Shown here: positions 1-8,779 of the stretch, one piece after another | How the letters are laid out: each line of letters starts with the position of its first letter | Position numbering within the stretch: position 1 is the stretch's first letter | Source of the DNA: Lepidodermella squamata | Lineage: Eukaryota; Gastrotricha | Direction of reading: 5' to 3' | DNA: 64,000 nucleotides | Assembly (NCBI GenBank): GCA_047495785.1 | Contig: JBLDXI010000004.1 | Location: forward strand, 2,728,001-2,792,000 | Program-made: the position numbers and the translations under genes | Notes under the pieces: model-generated | The model's input: the letters and a program-made list of their open reading frames with translations, nothing else | What the model was told of the DNA's origin: nothing | The model's database searches: none

Positions 1-115
1 TCAACGACCCACGTTGTGGTTGAAAACTTGTCCAAATATTACGAGTCATATATCATTCGAAAGCCAGTAAAGTACAGATTAAAAAATTGGGATTGGAATT
101 TCAAGTTTCGCTAAC
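1..115 (+). repeat. Satellite-like monomer, left copy
   Basis: This segment closely matches 15297-15405 in the same orientation: shared blocks include cattcgaaagccagtaaag and ggaatttcaagtttcgc. The right-hand copy is the first of three tandem monomers. The left copy is cut by the window edge, so whether an array continues to the left cannot be seen. It is a direct, not inverted, repeat, so it is not a Polinton terminal inverted repeat. Confidence 0.75.
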
Positions 116-132
116 GTTTGTTGCAATCTTAC

Positions 133-200
133 GATACAGTGGCCGTATCCTTCAACTGTCGTGATGTCTTGAACTGTACTATTCCAGCAGCAACATGTCT
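133..200 (-). pseudogene. Extra copy of the first exon of the cysteine-rich gene at 358-1024
   Basis: On the minus strand this stretch reads as a short peptide containing TTVEGYGHCIVR. It aligns with TTVGGCGQCAVR in exon 1 of the neighbouring gene, and the gt of the donor falls at the same codon. One of the paired cysteines is tyrosine here. Downstream exons would lie outside the window, so it may be the start of a second intact gene or an orphan exon. Upstream it runs directly into a dispersed repeat (196-262). Confidence 0.5.
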
Positions 201-262
201 CTGACAATTGCGCGTTCACGAATGAGGACAAAATTCCGGTGTAAGGGGGGAGTATTCGTGGG
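196..262 (-). repeat. Dispersed repeat, inverted copy of 16190-16256
   Basis: The reverse complement matches 16190-16256, sharing blocks such as gaattttgtcctcattcg versus gaaattttgtcctcattcg and the following cgcgcaattgtca. The two copies are about 16 kb apart in opposite orientation and bracket the Polinton. The translation of the right copy resembles the basic, glycine-containing end of a Ty3/gypsy pol (weak), so these are probably retrotransposon scraps and not Polinton ends. Confidence 0.55.
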
Positions 263-357
263 AAGACGTGAGCACACCTTACAAAAGAAATGTAGTTTTC
301 CTTTTCTTTAATTCAATTTTTGTCAGAATCTATGCAGGTGTAAATGAGCCGGTTATA

Positions 358-1024
358 TTAAATTACGTATAATTCAGCATGGTTACTGTTATGATATACA
401 AATATAATTGGTAATAATACTGTCACAATTAAGGTGATCTTAGCAGCCTCGTTTTTTATACCCTTGGACTTTGGGGTAGACGACGACCAGCTGGTCGACC
501 AGCTTGTCGACCAACCGGAGCGGGACCACGCGGAAGACGCCCATGCAGTCCATTGACTCTGCAATTTTGCATCGCTCCAAGCGAGCCAAGAAGGTGTGTA
601 GGAGTTCGAAGCCGTAATTCTGGTATCTAACAGCGTTGTTGTAGGGTTGCAAAAGTCGTTGCTATTTGAACACCCTGCGGAACAACAGACACAGAATAAA
701 GCCCATCCAGGGTCATCATAATTTATCTCTTCTGTAACCACAGGATATTTAGTCCGACTTTCTATACATGTTGGTACATAGGTGGCTAGGATGCAATTGT
801 AGGCAAATTTTATTTCGGAGCCTTTCGAAGGTCGCGAGATGGTTACAGAAACCTGCAAGCGTGACATTTAGAAGAAAGCTCTTTAATGAATAACCTATTC
901 TTACAGCGCATTGACCACATCCTCCAACTGTCGTAGCATCTGTAGTCGAGCCGTTCAGGCAACTGAAACCAGAGCTTGTACTTATTGACTGTACAAGAAC
1001 TACCTGTAAGATTATGCAGTACAT
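358..1024 (-). CDS. Small secreted cysteine-rich protein, possibly three-finger (Ly6-like)
   Basis: I do not recognise the exact gene. Two exons are visible: 905-1024 starts at a methionine followed by a short hydrophobic stretch, and ends in a gtaaga donor. Exon 2 (358-852) opens after ttgcag, in phase 0. The cysteine order is C-x14-C-x2-C in exon 1, then C-x10-C, then CVCC-x3-C-x6-CN in exon 2. A terminal CC...CN block is typical of Ly6/uPAR three-finger and nematode ET-type modules, so an extracellular role is likely. After the CN the frame runs into a Trp/Ser-rich tail (repeated WSTSW) and a lysine-rich end, which may be partly non-coding if another intron exists. The signal peptide is short (about 15 residues), so the true start may be upstream. 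Confidence in the domain call is low; that this is a spliced gene is better supported by the paralogous exon at 133-200. Confidence 0.45.
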
Positions 1025-1323
1025 AATTTCAGTAATATATTTTATCTCACAGCGAAATATTGTTCAAATAGCAAAATGAGCACGGAATGAGAAAGCAACT
1101 TCTGTACTGAGAATCCTGTAGCCAATAGCAACACCATTAGCTACCCTATTCAACCTATTTAACAGGTGAAAAGAATTGATAAGTACGAGTGGGGTACAGC
1201 GGAGTGAAAGTTCCCGGGAAAGCAAGCGAGTGAATGATAGATTAGAAACGCTTCGCCTCTCATTAACAAAATATGAAAAAACATATCATCAATACATTTA
1301 GACCTATTGAGCTCGCCTGCAGT
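1025..1323. other. Intergenic boundary between host DNA and Polinton
   Basis: No gene is visible here. The left end of the Polinton must lie in or near this stretch. I compared it by eye with the reverse complement of 15119-15240 and found no terminal inverted repeat, so the element has lost its ends or they are too diverged to see. Confidence 0.5.
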
Positions 1324-1941
1324 TTATTTTTTCCGCTCTAACCTATTTATTTTCTCCAAGAGTTCGCTGCGGAAATTGTTAGGGAAAGTTGACTGAAGCG
1401 ACGTTTTGAGGTTGAATTTCATGTCAATATACTTCTCATGCTCTTTTATTATCAAATTATATTCAGTTTCAGTGATGTTTCCGTCCTCTAAAGCTTTTGC
1501 GATCATATCACCCATTGAGTTCAGCTTTGAAGATGCCAGAGTGCATATGCGTTCGTGCTTTTGAGCTTTATCTTCTAAGGCACTCGCAGTAGCATTCACA
1601 ACTACGCTAAGAACTCCTCCGCCAAGGGCAACTCCTTCGAGAATAACTGCGATAGGAATACCGGCAACAGTAGTAAGGACACTAATCCCACCAATACCCG
1701 TCAAAATTGATACGCCGGTTATACCTGTGTTTAATTTTAAACAGATTTTAGCCAATTTTTTATATTTTCTGTATAGTTTGTACCTCATTTCCATCTCTTT
1801 GTCCAAGAATTCTTTCAGGCGCCGCAGTTCTGAAAGCCTGAATTCTTGCACCGGCGAACTCGGAAATGATAAGCGTGGTGCGGTCGGATAAATATGACTA
1901 TTATCAGCTCGCACGTGAACTTGTGTATCACTGCTATTCAT
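1324..1941 (-). CDS. Polinton hydrophobic protein with glycine-rich membrane hairpin
   Basis: A 205-residue protein of unknown function. Residues about 1-35 are polar, about 35-70 form a charged helix (RRLKEFLDKEMEMRYKLYRK), about 72-120 are hydrophobic and glycine-rich with two likely membrane-inserting helices (TGIGGISVLTTVAGIPIAVI), and the rest is a charged helical tail ending ERKK. The layout, coil then glycine-rich hairpin then coil, suggests a membrane-active or membrane-anchored virion or lysis protein. It is the last gene of the minus-strand run, 6 nt downstream of the fibre-like gene, and appears intact. Its position next to the fibre gene would suit a virion or egress role; this is inference. 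Confidence 0.6.
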   Translation of the reverse strand: MNSSDTQVHVRADNSHIYPTAPRLSFPSSPVQEFRLSELRRLKEFLDKEMEMRYKLYRKYKKLAKICLKLNTGITGVSILTGIGGISVLTTVAGIPIAVILEGVALGGGVLSVVVNATASALEDKAQKHERICTLASSKLNSMGDMIAKALEDGNITETEYNLIIKEHEKYIDMKFNLKTSLQSTFPNNFRSELLEKINRLERKK

Positions 1942-1947
1942 CGTTTA

Positions 1948-2523
1948 TCAAAAATTAGATATTTTCAAGTAAAATTCAACAGTCATAGGTTTGCTGGAAG
2001 ACATCAAAATGTTGAAAGTGTCACCTTTTTCAAACTGTTCTACGAAAGTACAGTATTCGGCTATATTCCGGATCGCGTCGTAATCGAATGAAAAAGATTT
2101 CGAAATTAGGACACTGCCATTTTTCATGAAATCACAAGTGCAGCCTAATGAAACGCTTCCCCAAATTCTAAACCAAAATTGCATATTAGCCAGGATATTT
2201 TCGAGAAAAGACAATTCATCATTAATTTGAACCAGCAAAGTGTGGGTTATAACCCTGGTTACCACCATTTGCGTACGGCCATCTACATGACTTTCGCCGA
2301 AGCCTGTAAATACCTGCCCGTCAACGTATTGCTTGTTGACTACGTCAAAAAGACCTACAGGGTATGCCACGTTTGTTATTCGACCGCCATTCATGTCGAT
2401 GGTTCTGTCATCAGCATACTTCAAAGGCTTGTACGATTCGATCAGCTGCCTGGATTCATTTTCATTGAGAGTATTTTCTTCAACCCAAGATTTCGATGTT
2501 GCGTCATTGTCGAAAATTTTCAA
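1948..2523 (-). CDS. Fibre/tail-fibre-like protein of the Polinton
   Basis: A 191-residue protein. Residues about 43-68 read NGGRITNVAYP...NKQYVDG, closely resembling the 'N-G-x-x-I-T-N-L...A-V-x-K-x-Y-V-D' module found at the trimerising shaft/base of many phage tail fibres and some eukaryotic-virus fibres. The remaining roughly 120 residues, rich in beta-type aromatic segments, would be a head domain. Function in host-cell attachment is inferred from this module and from its place among virion genes. The frame is intact, and lies 6 nt upstream of the hydrophobic-protein gene. No catalytic motif is seen. Confidence 0.6.
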   Translation of the reverse strand: MKIFDNDATSKSWVEENTLNENESRQLIESYKPLKYADDRTIDMNGGRITNVAYPVGLFDVVNKQYVDGQVFTGFGESHVDGRTQMVVTRVITHTLLVQINDELSFLENILANMQFWFRIWGSVSLGCTCDFMKNGSVLISKSFSFDYDAIRNIAEYCTFVEQFEKGDTFNILMSSSKPMTVEFYLKISNF

Positions 2524-2643
2524 TTTTGAAATTATTTGCGTTTAAATTACTCATAAATGCTTTCTTCCCATCAGCGCGTAGATATAAATCGGATCCATTC
2601 TGACCTCCCGACCATTCGCTAGGAATAAAAATTGAACTAGATT

Positions 2644-3126
2644 TCATTTCAACTGAGTACTGATTAGATTTAATTTTTCATGCCAACGTAAAATCGCATC
2701 CCTTGAACGGTTCAGAGTGATTTTATTCGCAACGTTTTCGTAACCGAGCTTCAGCGAAACGTACTTAAGCACAAATTCTACGTTGACCATGTTTTTACCA
2801 GGAAATTTCATGGAATAGAGCTTATCTATTTTCTTAAAGTGGGTCATGATGTTATCGAGCTCATACCATTTCAGAACTAGTCCCAATTTTCTGATTTTGG
2901 CCATTAGGTGCCATTTTCGCCTGTAAGGTGGAGAGCGCCTAACCCTTTGATAATAATCTGTAAAAGGATAAACGATAGCACATTTAGGACAAAAATTGAT
3001 GTAAAGATGGTGATCAATTAGCAAAAGTGATGAGCAGAGCTCACATTCTGTTTTCGAATGGCATTTCACACTCTTGTTTTCGATTTCGGCTAGAAGAGAG
3101 AGGCAATATTCGAATTCTTCATCCAT
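2644..3126 (-). CDS. Zinc-ribbon VLTF3-like late transcription factor candidate
   Basis: A 160-residue protein. Residues about 27-50 hold CELC...CPKC, a zinc ribbon, followed by PYRRKWHLMAKIRKLGL and a helical region ending in FVLKYVSLKLGYE. The order (zinc ribbon, then Y-x-R-x-x-H, then helices with a conserved L-x-Y...L-G near the end) is that of the poxvirus VLTF3/A2-like family found in giant viruses, virophages and Polinton-like viruses. That family activates late viral genes. If right, it would control the morphogenesis genes around it. The frame is intact. The alternative is an unrelated zinc-ribbon DNA-binding protein. Confidence 0.5.
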   Translation of the reverse strand: MDEEFEYCLSLLAEIENKSVKCHSKTECELCSSLLLIDHHLYINFCPKCAIVYPFTDYYQRVRRSPPYRRKWHLMAKIRKLGLVLKWYELDNIMTHFKKIDKLYSMKFPGKNMVNVEFVLKYVSLKLGYENVANKITLNRSRDAILRWHEKLNLISTQLK

Positions 3127-3298
3127 AATCAGGAAAGCACTTATTACTTTAGGCTCTAAGTGCTTTCATAAATTGGCTCTTCTTAGAGCCGCAAATTTGA
3201 CAATTGCTTACTATAATTACTCGCTTGTTTTCCGTACCTTTTCTTTGTTCGTTCAAATTTTCAGTATGCGTCTTGCACTTCAAACAGTACATATTTTG

Positions 3299-3750
3299 CT
3301 AAAACATTAGATCTTTCAGCCTGTTATCATTCATAATGGACGCATCATTCGTGAAATCGAGGAGAATTTCCAGCTTATTGCGTTTTTTCGCCAGCTCAGA
3401 CAAGAAGTAAACTACGTAAAAGCCGCATGCCACACTTTTTGTGTGCTGAATTTCATGAGTGGAATACCATGAATGTCGCGATTACTTCGCCTCTCAATGA
3501 CTTCATTAGGGCAAATGAAGCCAAAGCTGTCGAAATAAATTATTTCCCTTTCAGTTACCTGCATTCCTACCCAATGCGTTCCCCCTCCAAAATCATCCAA
3601 GTTGATTACATAGTATCCATTTATCAAATTTAGGGGCAAGAGATGCCTAGGGTAACATCCGTTGTACTTCTTCCCAACTCTCGAGTACATCATTTTGTCA
3701 ATTTCCGAATTCGAAAGTGGGAAGAAACGCCCTAGTTTTTTGACTCCCAT
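3299..3750 (-). pseudogene. Adenovirus-type cysteine protease, frameshifted before the catalytic cysteine
   Basis: The first 112 codons show the Ulp1/adenain fold: GGGTHWVGM carries the catalytic histidine and YFDSFG the acidic residue. The frame then ends at 3412. In the frame shifted by one base, the expected ACGFY (catalytic cysteine) and a 40-residue helical end continue to a stop at 3299-3301. The switch falls at an A-run at about 3437-3441 (TTTTT on the plus strand), so a one-base loss in a homopolymer is the likely lesion. Such proteases mature capsid proteins during virion assembly. The start overlaps the end of the pX/pVI-like gene by 19 nt. The break removes the active-site nucleophile, so the copy should be inactive; a sequencing error in the run is the main alternative. 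Confidence 0.85.
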
Positions 3751-4361
3751 GGCAAATAAACCCCACTTCCCTGATTCGCCTTGAACAATGTGGGTAAAAA
3801 TGTCCCTAGCAGGCTAGCAACTAGTGGGACGACGAATGAGCCTCCCTTTTGCTCAATATCGCGATCAATCGAAAGTTTGCTGCCCAGTGGCAATAAATTC
3901 TTATTTTCTAACATATCAACCATTCTGACTAGTTCATTCAAATCATGTTTGGGAACTGATAGTTGTATGGCGGTCTCGTTTACGCCCTTCCCCGCTAATT
4001 TGTTACTGATCGCGTTGGTTGCGCCATTTATCAGCCCTGATACAGCACTTAGGGCTAGTGGTGCAGCAATCGTTGCGGCTTTCGCAAGTATGGGCAGGAG
4101 GGGGAGTAGCCCGCCCGATTGATTTTTCTTCAGTTGTGATAAACTAAGCTTCAATTGAACACCGGTATCATTAGCCTTGTGCTTCTCTACTTTGTTTATT
4201 TGAGTTTGAGTAAGCATCAACTTTCGTAAATTGTCCTTCTGACTAATGACCTGTTTGCTGAATTTCAGTGTTATGGATTTTTTGTTCTTTACTGCGCTCT
4301 GAAGTTTCTCAAGCTGACCATCTGTCAGAGGCAACTCGTATTCGAAATACTTATGGCTCAT
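3732..4361 (-). CDS. Polinton pX/pVI-like minor virion protein
   Basis: A 209-residue protein. The N-terminal 80 residues are polar with many lysines. A QSGG site (about residue 91) precedes a hydrophobic, alanine/leucine-rich region (LLPLLPILAKAATIAAPLAL), and a second GG site (KGGSF, about residue 173) precedes another hydrophobic stretch ending in YLPW. Proline/glycine-flanked hydrophobic helices with GG cleavage-like sites recall adenovirus pVI and pX and their adintovirus equivalents, which are cut by the viral protease and lyse membranes or bind DNA. The gene lies between the capsid and protease genes, as expected for a protease substrate. Intact frame. Confidence 0.6.
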   Translation of the reverse strand: MSHKYFEYELPLTDGQLEKLQSAVKNKKSITLKFSKQVISQKDNLRKLMLTQTQINKVEKHKANDTGVQLKLSLSQLKKNQSGGLLPLLPILAKAATIAAPLALSAVSGLINGATNAISNKLAGKGVNETAIQLSVPKHDLNELVRMVDMLENKNLLPLGSKLSIDRDIEQKGGSFVVPLVASLLGTFLPTLFKANQGSGVYLPWESKN

Positions 4362-4386
4362 TTACCGCTAGATTAGAAATTTTTCA

Positions 4387-5766
4387 TTATACGCTGGTAA
4401 GACTGATGTCAACAGAGTCATGCTTGTAGTTGAAGCATATCTCCTTTTCCCTTTCAATGAACGAATAAATCAAAAGAGGCTTATTTACCGCACCGACCGT
4501 CGCTTTGAATACTACGGAAACAGTGTTGTCTGCTCGAGAATTGTAAATGGAAGTAGCATCTACGTCGTCCAAGCAAAAGCAAAGAATTCTGTACAAGTTG
4601 CAGAATTCCATGTACGAAATCTGACATCCTGTATTCAGACTTTCCCTATCGCTGTTCTGATGCATATTCTGTTTTATGTAATTGTATAACCGGTGAGCTT
4701 TCAGCTTGGCAAAAGAAACATTGGATTCATTAAAGGCTTCTTTGTTATTAATCAAAAGGGAATATGAAGTAACGTTCCACGCGTTATATATCTGCGTGAG
4801 TTTCTTCGGATATTCCTCGTCTGAGTAATCGGGGCAAAGAACAATATACACCCAATTTGGTTTCCTTATTTCAGTGCTGATTGTGTACTGAATATTCGTG
4901 GTATTTGCAGCAAACTGGCTGGACTGATACGGATCGATTGATATCCATTTATGAATTTTCGTGAATCCCTCGTTGAACTTTTTCATTATCGAAAGTTTCT
5001 GTTGGTTCATTAGTGTTACCTCTGGGATGTACATATTAGCCCGATTGAAATGATAGGTTAACCCTTCAGGTGTACCTGTATCAGCCGCAGTAATCACATA
5101 CACCAAAGGCCGATTATAGTTCGGAGTGAGAATGATCCTAAATCGAGACTTAGTGAAAATTCCATGATACGAATTGAAAAAGGGCAAATCTTTCAGATAT
5201 AAAGTGACGGTGGCCTCAGTAGATTTGACATAGCTGCTTCGCGTTATCAAACCCTTGTTAGCTGCAGCTTTCGATGCATCGAAAGTGTCAGCCGACACAT
5301 CAGCAATTAGCGTTGTGCTTCCTAAAGCCAACGGACAGTCTTTCGAAAACAACACTTCTTCCCCTAAACTATTGGCGTAATCAGAACTCCATTTCAAAAG
5401 AAAATTGATGTTCGCCCAATGTTCGAGGAACCTCAGCTCCTCGATTTTGTGATCTGAATCCGATATTTGAACTTCAATATTGTCAAACAGGCTCAACACG
5501 TGATTCCGAATGGCATACTTGTCAGTATTCACGAACGCGGCTCCATTCTTCCTTTTAATTTGCAAATTAAACTCCAAGTACCCCTCTCTGACTAGTAAAT
5601 AATTGTCTTTTAGGTTGTAGCTGGAAAATATTAATTTCGAGGGTTGTGAATTTTGATCTTGAGTGAAATTCTGTGCTGGCGTTTCCGTCCATGTCTTTTT
5701 CTCAAAGACCCGATCTTGAATTTCAGTAGTCTCGAAGAGGTTATTGACGATCTCTTGTTGAAGCAT
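4387..5766 (-). CDS. Polinton major capsid protein (double jelly roll)
   Basis: A 459-residue protein, the longest morphogenesis frame, in the place the major capsid gene normally takes. Residues about 48-110 (SSYNLKDNYLLVREGYLEFN ... VLSLFDNIEVQI) match the pattern at the first jelly roll of Polinton capsid proteins, where a central Leu-Phe-Asp-Asn-Ile-Glu strand is typical. The rest is rich in beta strands and aromatic residues with no membrane segment. It would form the hexagonal capsomers of the predicted icosahedral particle. The frame is intact with a clear start 14 nt after the stop of the upstream small gene. Assignment rests on size, position and local motif. Confidence 0.75.
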   Translation of the reverse strand: MLQQEIVNNLFETTEIQDRVFEKKTWTETPAQNFTQDQNSQPSKLIFSSYNLKDNYLLVREGYLEFNLQIKRKNGAAFVNTDKYAIRNHVLSLFDNIEVQISDSDHKIEELRFLEHWANINFLLKWSSDYANSLGEEVLFSKDCPLALGSTTLIADVSADTFDASKAAANKGLITRSSYVKSTEATVTLYLKDLPFFNSYHGIFTKSRFRIILTPNYNRPLVYVITAADTGTPEGLTYHFNRANMYIPEVTLMNQQKLSIMKKFNEGFTKIHKWISIDPYQSSQFAANTTNIQYTISTEIRKPNWVYIVLCPDYSDEEYPKKLTQIYNAWNVTSYSLLINNKEAFNESNVSFAKLKAHRLYNYIKQNMHQNSDRESLNTGCQISYMEFCNLYRILCFCLDDVDATSIYNSRADNTVSVVFKATVGAVNKPLLIYSFIEREKEICFNYKHDSVDISLTSV

Positions 5767-5780
5767 AATTTACCAAAGGA

Positions 5781-6083
5781 TTAGATTTTTTTAAATCCAG
5801 AGCCTGAGTATGAATTTATATTATTTTTAATTTTGCGCTCGAGCTCCTCTATGGCTTTAAGATTAGCTGTGTCAGAGCTAGGCAGCACTTTTTCAGTCAA
5901 TTTTGTTGCTACGAAACTTCCCACTTTATCTCCTGCAGCTTCTGACCCAGTTTTCAGCGCTGCTTTGACAAAATTTTGAGCTGGTTCAGTTGATGCTGCT
6001 ATTATTTTGGATAAAATGTTTCTACCAACATCGACGAATCCTCGACCAGAAATGTAAACGCGCTTTCTTTTTCGATTATTCAT
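5781..6083 (-). CDS. Small basic virion-associated protein
   Basis: A 100-residue protein beginning with NRKRKRVYISGRGFVDVGRN. The KRKR tract and the SGRGF segment suggest a nucleic-acid or capsid-lining role, followed by an alanine-rich amphipathic helix and a charged coiled region (AIEELERKIKNNIN) and a GSGFKK end. GRGF/SGSGF-type sites may be protease cleavage points. Similar short proteins with a GRG start sit beside the capsid gene in other Polintons. It overlaps the end of the penton-like gene by 8 nt. Intact; exact role unknown. Confidence 0.5.
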   Translation of the reverse strand: MNNRKRKRVYISGRGFVDVGRNILSKIIAASTEPAQNFVKAALKTGSEAAGDKVGSFVATKLTEKVLPSSDTANLKAIEELERKIKNNINSYSGSGFKKI

Positions 6084-6858
6084 AATTCAGCATTAACTTA
6101 ATATCTATACCTATCCCCCATCTATTTTCCACAAAGTAAATCTCGTTTCCTTCTTGATTAGTAAGCCAAATTCGAATATTTTGCGTATTCGCGTTTGTGC
6201 ACACTAGGAACCTTTTCTCGTTCGGAATGTAGTTGACGTGTTCCCCAAATTTTTTGTTGATAGGGCATGTAAAAATCACCGTGTTGTATTCGGGGATTAC
6301 GCTATTATTAACCACGGAACAAAGAACAAACATTCACAAATGAACAAACAATGTATCCAACCCCATAGTCACATCAGGGACGTTTTGGGAATTGAAATCG
6401 CGCTCATATGAGCCTATGTTGACCCCGAGAAACCGGGCCATAGCTTCAGTTTCTACTATCAAAGAATAATTTTCTAAAATCCTCACACTTACGCAACTGA
6501 AAACGGTGTTGACACTTATATTTATGCCAAAAATTTCTACTCCTCTTGCGTTGTCAACAGTGAAATGGCCGTTCAACTTCATCTGAAAATGCAAGTAATT
6601 GTTAAAATCTTGAAAGGTGTAAGTCCCATCGGGGAAAACCACTTCGTAAATATCGTCATTTAGCGAGTATTCCAATATATTATTACCATAACGAGCAGAA
6701 ACGTTGTGAAACGTATCCCTGAAATGAATATAACTAACTGCAATTCGTCTTCCAGTGAAGTCTATTTTATCATTGAGGTATCGGTCGATGGTGTTATTTC
6801 GAGAACTTCGATTATTTGAAAGATACTCTAGTGGTAAGAAAATCGGGCTCAGACTCAT
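6076..6858 (-). pseudogene. Penton-like minor capsid protein with an in-frame TGA
   Basis: Two adjacent frames, 6334-6858 (174 codons) and 6076-6333 (85 codons), are in the same phase and separated only by the TGA at 6334-6336. Together they have the length (about 260 residues) and features of the Polinton penton-like single jelly-roll protein: FLPLEYL near the start, FPDGTYTFQDFNNYL in the middle, LDTLFVH before the stop and NIRIWLT near the end. The second half alone starts with ATG directly after the TGA by chance. The penton closes the vertices of the capsid. A point mutation to TGA is the simplest cause; programmed readthrough is possible but unsupported because other genes here are broken by TAG and frameshifts. 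Confidence 0.75.
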
Positions 6859-6882
6859 TTTTATTTGAAACTAGATAATTCC

Positions 6883-8046
6883 CTATATGCTACACACAGT
6901 TTTATATTCTTCCTTTGTTATTTTACCATGCTTCAGCAACAAGTCCGCTATAGACATTAATTCGTTCCTAATTGCTTCATTGTTATTTCCTGCTCTAATT
7001 TCTCCCAAACAGTGCAGCATACGCCTTTGCGCATCCTGCAATGTCACAAAAAGCGCAGAACCAGACTGCTTAGAAATGACGAGTTCAGATTTTACACCGG
7101 AGTGAGGTTTCGGTTTGTATCCGGTCCTGCGACAAATGTCTTGAAAATGAGACAAATCTTCTTGGGTGTATTTGTACTTTTTCGGTTCATATCGCTTCAA
7201 AATGAGATTTCTCACGCCATCAGAAATTTGCTCATCAAACACTCTGCCTTGATTCTTTTTTCTGACCCGGAGCCACCCATCATGTAAATCTTCCTTGCGT
7301 ACATAATATCTCCCAAACTTCTGGAGAGTTTTCGGGGTTGGTTTGGTGAAACCCTCACCTAGCTGCTTGCTTTTTAATTTTTCGCGATAGTCCCTCAGAA
7401 CTGCAATGTCTCGCTTAATTCTATTATAGTCATCTGAATCTCTTTTCCCTGCTCGAGTCAGATTAGAGAGCTTAACCCCTAAGACCTGTCTGTTGTATGT
7501 GGCCAAACTTACCACGGCTTCTTCTATGTCTTCTTGTTTAATTTGTTCAATTGTAGGGAAATTATGCTGACGGATGACAGCGTTCATTTCTTCTGTGTCA
7601 TATGTCCCTTCTTGAGCATCCTCATTCTCCCTCGATGAGTCAGAATCAGAATCTTTTTCACTTTCATCAGTTTCTGAATTTCGCGAAGAGGCTAACCTAC
7701 TTTTTTCAGGGCTCTCATACTCAAGCTTGGGGATTTTTAAAGCTACAGGAGATGCGGAAGCAGAGATAGATGGAGTGCTGTGCTTAACTATTGGTGGTTT
7801 CTTTTTAACAACTAATTCCTTGATCGAATTTTGCAAATTACGTATTGCATCGGTGGTTGGTCGTTGGTTGATAGCTGTTTGAATGGCTGTTAGTGGACTG
7901 GGTTCGGTTTCCACCCCAAATTTGTGCTTGAGCGCATAAGAATCGCGACTTGCAAGCGCGAGGTTTTTATCATACAACTTCTCTTCTCTATCTAATTGCT
8001 CCAAAATTTTTATTTGTTCGGTGATTGAGAGTTCTTTGATCGGCAT
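6883..8046 (-). CDS. Polinton scaffold-like protein with acidic linker
   Basis: A 387-residue protein. Residues 1-30 form a charged helix (ITEQIKILEQLDREEKLYDK). Residues about 80-150 are low-complexity, with an acidic serine tract (SEKDSDSDSSRENEDAQE). The C-terminal 200 residues are globular, including RYEPKKYKYTQEDL and, at the end, EIRAGNNNEAIRNELMSIAD ... LLKHGKITKEEYK. That AGNNN...N-E-x-x-I-x-D-x-L-L-K-x-G-x-I pattern recurs in other Polintons and adinto-like elements, where the function is unknown. Disorder plus coil is compatible with a scaffold or core role. Its start lies 59 nt inside the 3' end of the ATPase gene. Intact. Confidence 0.55.
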   Translation of the reverse strand: MPIKELSITEQIKILEQLDREEKLYDKNLALASRDSYALKHKFGVETEPSPLTAIQTAINQRPTTDAIRNLQNSIKELVVKKKPPIVKHSTPSISASASPVALKIPKLEYESPEKSRLASSRNSETDESEKDSDSDSSRENEDAQEGTYDTEEMNAVIRQHNFPTIEQIKQEDIEEAVVSLATYNRQVLGVKLSNLTRAGKRDSDDYNRIKRDIAVLRDYREKLKSKQLGEGFTKPTPKTLQKFGRYYVRKEDLHDGWLRVRKKNQGRVFDEQISDGVRNLILKRYEPKKYKYTQEDLSHFQDICRRTGYKPKPHSGVKSELVISKQSGSALFVTLQDAQRRMLHCLGEIRAGNNNEAIRNELMSIADLLLKHGKITKEEYKTVCSI

Positions 8047-8779
8047 TTGAATTACGACTAGATTTTACGTACCGAGGTTCGCCGTAAAATATTCCTGTAT
8101 AATTTGCCCTTAGTTTCAACGACTTGTGTTTTATTACGCTGTCAATAATAAAAGACCCGTGATTTTTATACGACGAAACGCTCAGTTCGTACTTTTTCAT
8201 GAATTCATCCTTTCCGATTTCTCCAGCGTGAATTCTGTGAATTGTCTGAAGTTCCCGTCCGTCAGTCAGCTTTTTCAAAACGATAAACTGCGCATTGTCA
8301 CGGATTATTTTGGGAATTTTAAAATATGACTGGCTCAAATAAGCCACGGAGCAATTGTACTTTCGCGACCTAATAAACAAATCGCCAATGTATTTCTCTT
8401 GGCTCTTAGCATTTTCCAGGCAAATATCATCAAAGACATACAAGTGCTGATACTTCTTGTCGAGCTTATCAAGGGGCACGACATCCGCTATATCTGTGGA
8501 AAAGTGGATGAGTGATTCGTTTATCCCTTTCATTTTCAACTCGGCTTCTTTAGCTTTCTGCAAATTTATCAAGAACTGGTATTTGTCTTCATCCAAAGTT
8601 TTAGAGTAAAGGAACAGCTTATGAAAAACCGAATTATGAATGATATTGAGCAAATCATTAGTTTTACCGGTATTGCTTGGACCGATAATAATTGCTCGGA
8701 AACAATGCTGCGGGTAAAAAGGAGAGATATTTAGCGGCGAATACTCGCTTTTTGGGATTATTGAATCAAAATTGATCAT
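7988..8779 (-). CDS. Genome packaging ATPase (FtsK/HerA-type)
   Basis: A 263-residue P-loop ATPase. Walker A is GPSNTGKT at about residue 33; Walker B is LYVFDDIC at about 115, after a run of hydrophobic residues. A later SQSYFKIPKIIRDNAQFIVL is the conserved region containing the sensor glutamine/arginine. This is the A32-like packaging ATPase shared by Polintons, virophages and large DNA viruses; it pumps DNA into the preformed capsid. The length is normal and the frame is intact. It is the first gene of the minus-strand run, divergent from the PLA2-like gene with only 46 nt between starts, and overlaps the scaffold-like gene. Confidence 0.9.
   Translation of the reverse strand: MINFDSIIPKSEYSPLNISPFYPQHCFRAIIIGPSNTGKTNDLLNIIHNSVFHKLFLYSKTLDEDKYQFLINLQKAKEAELKMKGINESLIHFSTDIADVVPLDKLDKKYQHLYVFDDICLENAKSQEKYIGDLFIRSRKYNCSVAYLSQSYFKIPKIIRDNAQFIVLKKLTDGRELQTIHRIHAGEIGKDEFMKKYELSVSSYKNHGSFIIDSVIKHKSLKLRANYTGIFYGEPRYVKSSRNSNADQRTLNHRTNKNFGAIR

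Noticed and set aside
6334-6336. In-frame TGA (penton) and TAG (PLA2) as signs of an altered genetic code
   Set aside because: Different stop codons are hit in different mobile elements (TGA, TAG, TAA), frameshifts occur too, and host lectin genes end in normal stops. Decay explains it.
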